Part shown: positions 19,031 to 27,147 of the stretch, in pieces
How the letters are laid out: each line of letters opens with the position of its first letter
How positions within the stretch are numbered: position 1 is the first letter of the stretch
Source of the DNA: Prevotella sp.
GTDB lineage: Bacteria; Bacteroidota; Bacteroidia; Bacteroidales; Bacteroidaceae
Assembly (NCBI GenBank): GCA_017476785.1
Contig: JAFUZD010000098.1
Coordinates: forward strand, 1 to 56,385
Direction of reading: 5' to 3'
Length of the DNA: 56,385 nucleotides
The notes under the pieces: generated by a model
Seen by the model: only the letters and a program-made list of their open reading frames with translations
Told to the model about the DNA's origin: nothing
The model's database searches: none
Position numbers and translations under genes: made by a program

Positions 19031-20986
19031 TCAAATGAGCGTTCCGTATTCAGTGCTATAACGAAGCATCTGTTGTGCATATCCTTCTGTATAGTCTACC
19101 TTCACGTCTATGATATTTCCATTTTCATAGATGGGTGTCAAAACAGGATTGATAAATCCCTTATATGGAGCCAGATTCAATTTCGCATAGCGGCTTAGCA
19201 CTTCGTGATGCAAGCCTGTGTCTACGTGGACGGCATAGTTCTCCACTAAATTTCGGGCAGCCTCATAGTCTCCTTCACTTTTGATACGCTGTATTTCTGC
19301 CAAAAGGCGTGCCACCAGAGTGCGCAATTCTTGATAGTCAGAAATCTCAACATAGGTCTTCCCGTTATGCTTCACCAATTGGATAGCGTCCCCATTCTCA
19401 TAACACCAGCGGGCAATCAGTGCTCTGTTGCGCATATGAGCTTCTTCTATCTGATGGCCGGGCTGAATACGTATCAATTGCGTCATTAGCCCATTCATTA
19501 TATAGGTGTAATATTGCGACTTGTAGGCATCGGCATTGGGTAAAAGTCCCAATTCAATCAGTTTTCTGTCTGCAATATAATACAATGCAAACAGATCAGC
19601 TCGAGCCTCTTCTATGGTATTACCATAGGCTTTCAGTGCATCGGGATCGGTTCCCTGCAACAACTGACCGCTGCCGTGACCGAGGCATTCGTGCAAATCT
19701 GTATGTAAGTCGTCGCACAAATCACCATATTCCTCTATCAAGCGTATGGTATCTTGATCGTTGACGAACTCTTCTTTGAAACCACTGTCACGGCTTGCCT
19801 TATTATAAGCATCGGTGATATTGCTGATAGTAATACTCTTACTTCCATATTGTGCCCGAATCCAATCTGCATTCGGAAGATTGATACCAATGGCGGTCGA
19901 CGGGTATTCGTCGCCACCCAGCATTGCTGCACAGATGGCATTGGCTGTTACTCCTTTGACAGTGGGCTTACGGAAACGCGGGTCTACGGGCGAATGATCT
20001 TCAAACCATTGGGCGTTCTGGCTGATAGTCTGCGTACGTCGGGTGGCTTCTACATCCTTATATTCCACAATTCCCTCCCACGATCCTTTCAGACCAAGAG
20101 GATCGCCATACACTTCGATAAATCCATTGACAAAATCTATCTGTCCTTCATTCTCGCCCACCCACTCAATGCAATATTGATTAAAGATGTTCAAGTCGCC
20201 CGATTCATAATAGTCGATTAGTAATTGGATAACTCGTTGTTGGCGTTCATTCTCTGCCACTCCAGCGGCTTTCTTCAGCCAAAATGTGATTTTTTCGATG
20301 GCCTTGCCATAACGTCCATTGACGGTCCAAACTTCTTCTCGCAGTTGCCCGTCTCTTTTTACCAGCGTCGTGTTCAGACCGAACGACGGGGGCTGTGAAG
20401 AAAGTTCTGCAGCTGCTTTCTGAGCATTGTAGAAGTCTTCTGCTTCTTGCTGATTCACGTCTTGATAGAAATTACAGGCTGAAGTCAGCAACAGATCTTC
20501 TCCATCAGCTTTGTTGACGCGTTTGGGAAGTATCTGGGGGTCAAAAATCACAGGGAACAATTCTTTGCACCATTCATCCAGTGTTTCTCCTGAGCGTAAT
20601 GGTAACTGATGCGGTTCAACCTGCTTCAGCAGCTCAAGCAATCCGTCGGGCGAGAAACCCGGGACAAATTTTTCACAGCCATAATGGTGGTAGATGCCAT
20701 TGGAGAACCAGACACGTTTCAGATAGACCTCCAACTGCCGAAACGTTTCTGTCTGATGGGAAATCTGAGGAGCGGTATAAACGGCCTCAAGCATCTTGCG
20801 GATACGCAGATTGTATCGGCCGAACTGGTCGAATGTGATGTCGCGACCATAAAGTGTTGCCTGTGAGAGATAGTAAATGAGTGTTTTCTGGCGTAGGCTC
20901 AGCTGCTCGAACCCATTTAAACGGTATCTTAGCAACTGCAAATCTGCAAAACGCTCGTCTTGATAACTGAAAGTATCTGTCTGCAT
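19031..20986 (-). CDS. Dipeptidyl peptidase III (M49 family)
   Basis: 651 residues from the ATG at 20984-20986, preceded by AGGA. An in-frame GTG at 21076 would overlap the AraC-type gene with low-complexity sequence and is not favoured. Zinc metallopeptidase that removes dipeptides from the N-terminus of peptides. The M49 motif HECLGH is at 432-437 and the third zinc ligand lies in EEARAD at 459-464. The fold is two-lobed with the active site in the C-terminal half. Unlike some Bacteroides homologues there is no signal peptide, so it is cytoplasmic. It lies between a regulator and the AlkD-like gene. Confidence 0.93.
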   Translation of the reverse strand: MQTDTFSYQDERFADLQLLRYRLNGFEQLSLRQKTLIYYLSQATLYGRDITFDQFGRYNLRIRKMLEAVYTAPQISHQTETFRQLEVYLKRVWFSNGIYHHYGCEKFVPGFSPDGLLELLKQVEPHQLPLRSGETLDEWCKELFPVIFDPQILPKRVNKADGEDLLLTSACNFYQDVNQQEAEDFYNAQKAAAELSSQPPSFGLNTTLVKRDGQLREEVWTVNGRYGKAIEKITFWLKKAAGVAENERQQRVIQLLIDYYESGDLNIFNQYCIEWVGENEGQIDFVNGFIEVYGDPLGLKGSWEGIVEYKDVEATRRTQTISQNAQWFEDHSPVDPRFRKPTVKGVTANAICAAMLGGDEYPSTAIGINLPNADWIRAQYGSKSITISNITDAYNKASRDSGFKEEFVNDQDTIRLIEEYGDLCDDLHTDLHECLGHGSGQLLQGTDPDALKAYGNTIEEARADLFALYYIADRKLIELGLLPNADAYKSQYYTYIMNGLMTQLIRIQPGHQIEEAHMRNRALIARWCYENGDAIQLVKHNGKTYVEISDYQELRTLVARLLAEIQRIKSEGDYEAARNLVENYAVHVDTGLHHEVLSRYAKLNLAPYKGFINPVLTPIYENGNIIDVKVDYTEGYAQQMLRYSTEYGTLI

Positions 20987-21032
20987 AGTTCCTGTCAAAT
21001 TCTCTGTGCTATTTGTTCTTTGTTGGGTTTGT

Positions 21033-21461
21033 TTACTGGGGCGGTTGCTGTGGTGTGTGCTTGATGCGGTAGTCACGTGGTGTCATCCCCATCAGTTTAT
21101 AAAATGAAGCATAGAAAGACTGACGATTGGCAAAACCGACCATATCGCTGACCTCTTCCATCCGCAATCCTTGGTATCGGTGATCCACAAGAATGGATGT
21201 TGCTTCCTCAATACGGAATTTATTGACGAAAGAAGTGTAGTTCATACGAAATCGCACGTTTATCACAGCTGAGATATAACGGGTATTGGTGCCAAGATCT
21301 TCAGCCAGACGCTTGGCCGAGTATCTCTTGTCCTTATATTTCTTCTGCATCACGATGACGTTCAAAATCTTGTCTCTCAGTTCGTCCATCATCTTGGGAC
21401 TTATCAAACTCCGGTACACCGCTTCTCGCTCTCGTTTTTCCCTGATATTATACTTTGCCAT
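21033..21461 (-). CDS. AraC-family DNA-binding protein (HTH domain only)
   Basis: 142 residues from the ATG at 21459-21461 (MAKYNIREK); an in-frame TTG six bases upstream is unlikely. The C-terminal two thirds is an AraC/XylS double helix-turn-helix (SAKRLAEDLGTNTRYISAVINVRF, then MEEVSDMVGFANRQSFYASFYKLMGMTPRDYR). The N-terminal 45 residues are helical and basic, with no sugar-binding cupin, so no ligand is implied. It ends 46 nt before the dipeptidase start. A -7 element TACATTTG lies on the minus strand at 21514-21507. Confidence 0.9.
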   Translation of the reverse strand: MAKYNIREKREREAVYRSLISPKMMDELRDKILNVIVMQKKYKDKRYSAKRLAEDLGTNTRYISAVINVRFRMNYTSFVNKFRIEEATSILVDHRYQGLRMEEVSDMVGFANRQSFYASFYKLMGMTPRDYRIKHTPQQPPQ

Positions 21462-21506
21462 ACCCAATGATTAAATAAAATGGTTGATAAACGATCGATT
21501 GCGCAG

Positions 21507-21514
21507 CAAATGTA
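21507..21514 (-). promoter_or_regulatory. Probable promoter (-7) of the AraC-type gene
   Basis: The minus strand reads TACATTTG (TAnnTTTG). A TTTG 16 bp upstream is closer than usual. Confidence 0.4.
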
Positions 21515-21569
21515 ATAAAAAAAATTGATACAAAATGTCTGTTGGGTGCATTTTTTGGTAAAAAAGTAA

Positions 21570-21577
21570 TAACTTTG
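21570..21577 (+). promoter_or_regulatory. Probable promoter (-7) of recQ
   Basis: TAACTTTG matches TAnnTTTG, 17 bp upstream of the recQ start codon. A good -33 at the right distance was not found. Confidence 0.45.
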
Positions 21578-21594
21578 TGCAAAAATAAGATGTA

Positions 21595-23418
21595 ATGGAC
21601 ATTAAAAGTATTCTGAAGCAATATTATGGTTTCAATTCGTTCCGTGCCCAACAAGAAGAAATTATTCATTCTGTAATGGGTGGAAACGACACGCTGGTGT
21701 TAATGCCGACCGGCGGTGGGAAAAGTCTCTGCTATCAGATTCCCGCATTGGCTATGAATGGAATGGCTGTGGTCGTATCTCCGCTCATCTCACTGATGAA
21801 AGATCAGGTCGAGGCATTGAAAGCCAATGGCATTGAGGCAGAAGCGCTTAACAGTGGAAATGATCATATTGCAGAGACGATAATCCGCCGTAAATGCACG
21901 ACAGGACAACTCAAGTTGCTCTATGTCTCACCCGAACGTCTGCAATCTGAAATTCCGGCATTACTCCATCATTGCCAGATTTCACTGTTTGCCATAGATG
22001 AAGCACACTGCATCAGTCAGTGGGGACACGACTTCCGGCCAGAATACACCCAGTTGGACATCTTGCATCGTGAGTTTCCCGAGGTTCCTATCATTGCATT
22101 GACGGCAACGGCCGACAAGATTACGCGCAATGATATCGTACGTCAGTTGGCATTACGGTCGCCACGAGTCTTCGTTTCCAGTTTTGACCGTCCTAATTTA
22201 AGTTTGTCAGTCAAACGCGGGTATAGCGAGAAAGAAAAGCAAAGGTTTATCGCGAATTACGTGAAGGCACGTCCTCTTGATGCGGGAATCATCTATTGCC
22301 TGAGCCGGAAGAATGCAGAAAAGATGGCGCAGCTGTTGCGTGACCAACAGATTCAGGCAGATGTTTATCACGCCGGTCTTAATTCGGTTGAGCGCAACCG
22401 GACGCAAGAGGCTTTCAAGCAAGACGACTTGCAAGTAGTCTGTGCCACGATTGCGTTCGGAATGGGCATAGACAAAAGCAATGTACGCTGGATTATTCAT
22501 TACAATCTGCCTAAAAGCATTGAGAGCTTCTATCAAGAGATAGGACGTGCAGGTCGTGACGGTGCACCGGCCGAAACCATTTTGTTCTACTCTTTGGCCG
22601 ATGTCATTCAGCTGTCCCAGTTTGCAAAGGACAGTGGGCAACAGCAAATCAATATGGCCAAGTTAGACCGTATTCGCCAATATGCAGAGTCAAGTGTGTG
22701 CAGACGGCGTATCCTGCTGAATTACTTCGGTGAGGAGACCGACCACGACTGTGATAACTGCGACATTTGCGAAAATCCGCCACAGCGTTTCGATGGCACT
22801 CGCTATATACAGATGGCACTAAGTGCCATAAAGCGTACGGACGAACAAATAAGAATCAATACCATTATTGAGATTCTCCGAGGAATGCGCTCCAGTGTCG
22901 TCATTCGCCATCACTATGATGCATTGAAGACCTTTGGGGTGGGAAACGAATTGAGCACTGATGACTGGAAAGACTATCTGCTACAAATGCTACAAATGGG
23001 ATTCGTCGAAATTGCATACGACCAAAACGATATTGTAAGGATTACGCAGAGTGGCAATGAAGTGCTCTATGGACGCAAGACGGCCCTGCTGTGCCACATA
23101 GACAAAAGCCTAAAGGCTGAGCCGAAGAGGAGACGACGGATGCAACTGGAGATACCATCCATTACGATTCCCGGTTTGCCAACGACATCGGGAACGGAAG
23201 ACCCCAAGCTTTTTGAAGCCTTGCGTACCTTTCGTAAGCAGTGTGCCGACGAAGAAGGCTTCCCGCCTTATATCGTGTTCAGCGATAAAGTCCTCCACTC
23301 ATTGGCGACCATCAAGCCCACTACGCTTAATGCATTTGGTAATATTGCTGGCATAGGTGAACATAAGAAAGCGAAATACGGCGCCCGCTTCGTTGATTTG
23401 ATAAAACGGTATGTATAG
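21595..23418 (+). CDS. recQ: ATP-dependent DNA helicase RecQ
   Basis: 607 residues, the usual bacterial RecQ length. A 3'-5' helicase of recombinational repair. Motif I MPTGGGKS, motif II DEAHCISQWGHDFRPEY, and motif VI QEIGRAGRDG are intact. The RecQ-C zinc site (C-RRRILLNYFGE...CDNCDIC) and winged helix follow. The C-terminal HRDC domain covers about 530-607. The very short leader follows from the -7 element at 21570. It converges with the GH25 gene; the stop codons are 14 nt apart and no terminator is visible between them. Confidence 0.96.
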   Translation: MDIKSILKQYYGFNSFRAQQEEIIHSVMGGNDTLVLMPTGGGKSLCYQIPALAMNGMAVVVSPLISLMKDQVEALKANGIEAEALNSGNDHIAETIIRRKCTTGQLKLLYVSPERLQSEIPALLHHCQISLFAIDEAHCISQWGHDFRPEYTQLDILHREFPEVPIIALTATADKITRNDIVRQLALRSPRVFVSSFDRPNLSLSVKRGYSEKEKQRFIANYVKARPLDAGIIYCLSRKNAEKMAQLLRDQQIQADVYHAGLNSVERNRTQEAFKQDDLQVVCATIAFGMGIDKSNVRWIIHYNLPKSIESFYQEIGRAGRDGAPAETILFYSLADVIQLSQFAKDSGQQQINMAKLDRIRQYAESSVCRRRILLNYFGEETDHDCDNCDICENPPQRFDGTRYIQMALSAIKRTDEQIRINTIIEILRGMRSSVVIRHHYDALKTFGVGNELSTDDWKDYLLQMLQMGFVEIAYDQNDIVRITQSGNEVLYGRKTALLCHIDKSLKAEPKRRRRMQLEIPSITIPGLPTTSGTEDPKLFEALRTFRKQCADEEGFPPYIVFSDKVLHSLATIKPTTLNAFGNIAGIGEHKKAKYGARFVDLIKRYV

Positions 23419-23432
23419 CCCCTCGTCCGTGG

Positions 23433-24356
23433 CTACTGATAGGCATCTTCACCAATACTTTCGCGAGCCCCGATGGTCATCTTTCGTAAATCGTAGTAGG
23501 AACCATTATAAATATCAAGATCTACATAGCCACGGATGCCGGGAAGCCGACCCGCATCAGTGTGTTGCCAGAATTTCCAACGCCCTGTATACTCTACCTT
23601 ATCAACGTAATAATGGGCTATCCAGTAGGGATAGTCATCGAAATACGGGTCGCTGAGATAGCGCATCTTAAATTTATAATAGGTGTAGATGATGGGTTTC
23701 ACGCCATAATGCTCTTCTACGATGCGAAGCCATTCCTGTATGCTCTCTTTAAATGCTTCGTCGGTCTGCCCTCCCGGTTTATGCTCCACATCCAGCACTG
23801 GGGGGAGGTCTCCATCCTCGAGTTTCACATTTCGAATAAAGTGACGTGCCTGCTCTGCCGCGGTAGAATGAGTGCTGTAAAAGTGGTAGGCACCACGTGT
23901 GAATCCCCATTCACGGGCTTGATGGAAGTTCTCCTTAAAGAGTGGGTCTATTTGTGTAGCACCTTCAGTGGCTTTTATCATTATAAAGCGGATGGGACAT
24001 TTCTCAATCATACCGTTGTTGCGAAGCTTCTCCCATTCAATCTTACCTTGATGGTGAGAGATGTCAATACCGTGAATCTCGTAGCCATCAGGATAGCTGA
24101 TGTCACCATAAAGCGCGCGCCATCGGAATCCAAAAGGACCTACAAAAAAATAGTAGAACACCCACACATAGGCCAACACAATCAATGCGCCTCCCAACCA
24201 CCAAGCCCAACCGGGCAGTCGCTGAAGTAGGCGCACAAAAAAACTCGGCCGTTTGCGACGGACGGGTGACGTGTATTTGCGCTTGGTCGACGGCTTCCGC
24301 TGTGCCGTCTGGCGATTCTGGTGATTGGGTGTCGGCATTTGTTGCTTATTCGACAT
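23433..24356 (-). CDS. Membrane-anchored GH25 lysozyme
   Basis: 307 residues from the ATG at 24354-24356, preceded by GGGAGA; an in-frame TTG at 24431 would add 25 residues encoded by a hairpin and is not favoured. A basic, proline-rich N-terminus, one membrane helix (about 48-73), then the GH25 muramidase domain (from YEIHGIDISHHQG). Catalytic acids are in GIDISHHQG and VLDVEHK. It is expected to cut the N-acetylmuramic acid linkage in the periplasm while attached to the inner membrane. It follows pfp on the same strand. Confidence 0.88.
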   Translation of the reverse strand: MSNKQQMPTPNHQNRQTAQRKPSTKRKYTSPVRRKRPSFFVRLLQRLPGWAWWLGGALIVLAYVWVFYYFFVGPFGFRWRALYGDISYPDGYEIHGIDISHHQGKIEWEKLRNNGMIEKCPIRFIMIKATEGATQIDPLFKENFHQAREWGFTRGAYHFYSTHSTAAEQARHFIRNVKLEDGDLPPVLDVEHKPGGQTDEAFKESIQEWLRIVEEHYGVKPIIYTYYKFKMRYLSDPYFDDYPYWIAHYYVDKVEYTGRWKFWQHTDAGRLPGIRGYVDLDIYNGSYYDLRKMTIGARESIGEDAYQ

Positions 24357-24373
24357 TGGGTGGATGTTTCTCC

Positions 24374-24427
24374 CGACCACAGACTCCGTACGATTTCCTT
24401 GGGAGAATCTATAGAATCTGTGGTCGG
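24374..24427 (-). repeat. Long inverted repeat upstream of the GH25 gene
   Basis: CCGACCACAGA on the minus strand at 24427-24417 pairs with TCTGTGGTCGG at 24384-24374. The stem extends to about 15 bp with wobbles. It lies between the pfp stop and the GH25 ribosome-binding site. No U-run follows, so it is not a standard terminator. Confidence 0.6.
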
Positions 24428-24446
24428 TCAAACATCTTATAAAGTG

Positions 24447-26087
24447 TTATTTCTGCTCAAGAGCCAGCGTCTTGGTGGGCTGGTCGCATACCTCTGTGGG
24501 ACCCCAATACTGAATAGGGCCGGGATAGACGTAGCGCGTTTCCTTTGCCCACTCATCGCGCCGGGCAGCGAATGCTTTGAAAGGAGCACCATCGAGCTCT
24601 ACCAATGCCTTGCGAATCACAGGCTTCATCTCGCCGTTACGACGTTCCATATTCATCATCATCGTAATGGGCACACCGCCGGCAATCCATTCGGCAGCAG
24701 GGGCGGTCGTGTTCTTCACGATGGCCATATATCCCGTCTTGCCATTAGCGATAAGCTGGGCAGCGCTGGTTCCCAGTGCATAGCAATAGTCGGCATCGAA
24801 GTTTGAGGGAGCTGCGCAACGGCCTTCATAGCCGAAGAAATGGTGCTGGGCTGCAAACTTGCCCACATATTTACCCTCTTTCTTCCATTCTGCCAAGCGG
24901 GCTTCGCACATCTCTGACAGCAATTTCTCTGTTTCGATGAGTGATACCTGAACGTTTCCGTGGGGATCGCGATCGAGCGACAGCTGTCGGGCAACGCCTT
25001 CGGGCAGTGTCTCGAAGGTAGCTGCATTCTCTTTCGAAAGGTGAGCGAGAATATATTCGCGCTGTGCTTGCTTGTCCAGATCCTTATAGTCTGCGCCGTG
25101 GGCGGCCAGCAAGTCGTTCAGTTCCTGAATCAGACGGCCAATTGCAGGAATGAATTCAATAAGGCCTTCAGGAATGATTACCGTACCGAAGTTGTTACCC
25201 TGAGCTGCACGATAAGCGATGGCCTCGCACAGTTGGTCCACAATCTGGTTGAGTGTCATATCCTTAGCCTCCACTTCCTCGCTGACAAGACAGATGTTAG
25301 GCTGGCACTGCAGGGCGCACTCCAAGGCAATATGGCTGGCCGAACGGCCCATCACCTTGATGAAATGCCAATACTTGCGGGCAGAGTTGCAGTCGCGCTC
25401 AATGTTACCAATCAGCTCTGAATACGTCTTACAAGCCGTGTCAAAACCGAAAGAAGTCTCTATCTGGTCATTCTTCAAGTCGCCATCGATGGTTTTCGGA
25501 CAGCCGATAACCTGAACGCCATACTGTTTAGCTGCATAGTATTCTGCCAGCACACAGGCATTGGTGTTCGAGTCGTCGCCGCCAATGATGACGATAGCTT
25601 TGATATCCAGTTCGCGAATGATTTCAAGACCCTTTTCAAACTGGTCAATCTTCTCCAGTTTTGTGCGCCCCGAGCCAATCATATCAAATCCGCCGGTGTT
25701 GCGGTATTCGTCAATAATATCGGCTGTAAGTTCCATATAATTATGGTCTACCAATCCGCCGGGACCAAGAATGAAGCCAAAAAGGCGGTTTTCGGGATTC
25801 AGTTTCTTAATCTGGTCAAAAAGACCGGTGATGACGTTATGGCCACCGGGAGCCTGTCCGCCGCTTAGAATGATACCGACATTCATTTTCTTGTTGTTTG
25901 CCACATCGCTCGGTTCAAACTCGACAATAGGCATACCATAGGTATTGGGGAAGAGCTGTTTAATCTCTTCCTGATTGCCAACACTTTGTGTAGCGGCACC
26001 TTCCTTTACCTTAACAGCACCCTGAAGAGCTTTCGGCAACTTGGGCTGATAAGCAGCTCTTGCAATCTGCAATGCACTTTTTTCCAT
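24447..26087 (-). CDS. pfp: Diphosphate-fructose-6-phosphate 1-phosphotransferase (PPi-PFK)
   Basis: 546 residues, the long PPi-dependent phosphofructokinase type. It converts fructose-6-phosphate and PPi to fructose-1,6-bisphosphate and phosphate, reversibly. GGQAPGG at 76-82 is the phosphate-binding loop. GGDDSNT at 169-175 has Asp in place of the Gly seen in ATP-dependent enzymes, the hallmark of PPi use. PKTIDGD at 197-203 has the catalytic Asp pair, and [15 protein letters not shown] is the substrate motif. A -7 element TACTTTTG lies on the minus strand at 26176-26169. Confidence 0.96.
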   Translation of the reverse strand: MEKSALQIARAAYQPKLPKALQGAVKVKEGAATQSVGNQEEIKQLFPNTYGMPIVEFEPSDVANNKKMNVGIILSGGQAPGGHNVITGLFDQIKKLNPENRLFGFILGPGGLVDHNYMELTADIIDEYRNTGGFDMIGSGRTKLEKIDQFEKGLEIIRELDIKAIVIIGGDDSNTNACVLAEYYAAKQYGVQVIGCPKTIDGDLKNDQIETSFGFDTACKTYSELIGNIERDCNSARKYWHFIKVMGRSASHIALECALQCQPNICLVSEEVEAKDMTLNQIVDQLCEAIAYRAAQGNNFGTVIIPEGLIEFIPAIGRLIQELNDLLAAHGADYKDLDKQAQREYILAHLSKENAATFETLPEGVARQLSLDRDPHGNVQVSLIETEKLLSEMCEARLAEWKKEGKYVGKFAAQHHFFGYEGRCAAPSNFDADYCYALGTSAAQLIANGKTGYMAIVKNTTAPAAEWIAGGVPITMMMNMERRNGEMKPVIRKALVELDGAPFKAFAARRDEWAKETRYVYPGPIQYWGPTEVCDQPTKTLALEQK

Positions 26088-26168
26088 AATCAGTTTCTGT
26101 TTTTATTATTGTTAATGAATATTGACCTTAGCTTAAAACAAATGGGATGCTTCCCTGTTTTCAGGATG

Positions 26169-26176
26169 CAAAAGTA
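26169..26176 (-). promoter_or_regulatory. Probable pfp promoter (-7 element)
   Basis: The minus strand reads TACTTTTG (TAnnTTTG), giving a leader of about 75 nt. No good -33 was seen. Confidence 0.4.
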
Positions 26177-26249
26177 CGAAATATCCCATAAAAATAAGAA
26201 TTATGCCCGTTCAAAATCGCCTTTTTAATATTTTTTTGTGATGAAAGTC

Positions 26250-26279
26250 ATTGTATCTCGAATATTTTGCTTATCTTTG
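26250..26279 (+). promoter_or_regulatory. Promoter of the 26320-33172 operon
   Basis: TATCTTTG at 26272-26279 with ATTG at 26250-26253 (18-bp spacer). An AGGAGG ribosome site lies before the first gene. Confidence 0.6.
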
Positions 26280-26319
26280 ACGATGCAAACAATTAAAAAA
26301 TATAGGAGGACAAACAATT

Positions 26320-26592
26320 ATGGCTAAAAGAAGATTTCTAAAACAAACCATCAACTTAATCTGTGAAGAGCTTTTTGCTGAATGTGTGGCAGCGTCGCTC
26401 TACAATGACAAGCCCAGCCGTGCGAATGCCGAAGCACTGATTTCGTCCATTCTCAAGATGGAGAAAGACTACGTCGGCCGCATCTCCCACGTCGAACCCG
26501 GAATGCCGGCCAAGAAATACTTTAAGAATCTCAGAGACTCATTCAGTGCACAAGTCAGCGAGATTGTCGACCAAATTAATAATTTAGAATAA
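26320..26592 (+). CDS. Small conserved-looking helical protein
   Basis: 90 residues, predicted all helical, charged and cytoplasmic (no signal peptide or membrane segment). The start is well set by the AGGAGG ribosome site about 13 nt upstream. It ends exactly where the acyltransferase gene begins (stop at 26590-26592, ATG at 26593), so the two are probably co-translated. I do not recognise a family. First gene of the plus-strand run reaching 33172. Confidence 0.8.
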   Translation: MAKRRFLKQTINLICEELFAECVAASLYNDKPSRANAEALISSILKMEKDYVGRISHVEPGMPAKKYFKNLRDSFSAQVSEIVDQINNLE

Positions 26593-27147
26593 ATGTGGAA
26601 GTCGCTTTGCCGCAGGATATTATATAAGAGAAACGGATGGACTGTGAATATAACGGAGCCGCATCCTGACAAGTATATTATCTGTTTGGCACCTCACACC
26701 AGCAATTGGGACTTTGTAATCGGGCAGTTATATGCCGGTGCTGAGTCAATCAAGAGTAATTTCTTAATGAAAAAAGAGTGGTTCTTTTGGCCGCTCGGGC
26801 CGGTATTTCGCTCATTGGGCGGAATACCGGTTTATCGTACGAAGCATACCAGTATGACCGACAATATGGCAGAAACGGCCAAAAGAGCCGACGTCTTCCA
26901 TCTCTGTATTACGCCAGAGGGTACTCGGTCTGCCACGGCAGAATGGAAAAAAGGCTTCTACTATATTGCTTTAAAAGCCCAGATACCTATTCTTTTGTAT
27001 GGGTTGGACTATGAGCGTAAACTCATTCAGTGCACCAAGACGATTGTCCCAAATGGGGATTTTGAGTCACAGATGCGCGAAATCAAGTTGTATTTTAAGG
27101 AATTTAAAGGCAAGAAGCCTGAGAATTTCACTGTTGGAGAGTTATGA
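26593..27147 (+). CDS. PlsC-type acyltransferase
   Basis: 184 residues. Lysophospholipid or glycerol-phosphate acyltransferase superfamily. The catalytic box is PHTSNWDF, the NHxxxxD-type motif with HTSNWD. The second motif is the glycine-rich FRSLGGIPVYR, and the third is ITPEGTRS, all in the correct order and spacing. There is no signal peptide and no long membrane helix; such enzymes attach to the inner leaflet. The acyl acceptor is unknown and could be a lysophospholipid or another lipid. It overlaps the next gene by 4 nt (ATGA), so coupled translation is likely. Confidence 0.85.
   Translation: MWKSLCRRILYKRNGWTVNITEPHPDKYIICLAPHTSNWDFVIGQLYAGAESIKSNFLMKKEWFFWPLGPVFRSLGGIPVYRTKHTSMTDNMAETAKRADVFHLCITPEGTRSATAEWKKGFYYIALKAQIPILLYGLDYERKLIQCTKTIVPNGDFESQMREIKLYFKEFKGKKPENFTVGEL

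Noticed and set aside
20987-21076. GTG start extending dipeptidyl peptidase III by 30 residues
   Set aside because: The extra part is low-complexity, overlaps the end of the AraC-type gene, and a better ATG with AGGA lies at 20986.
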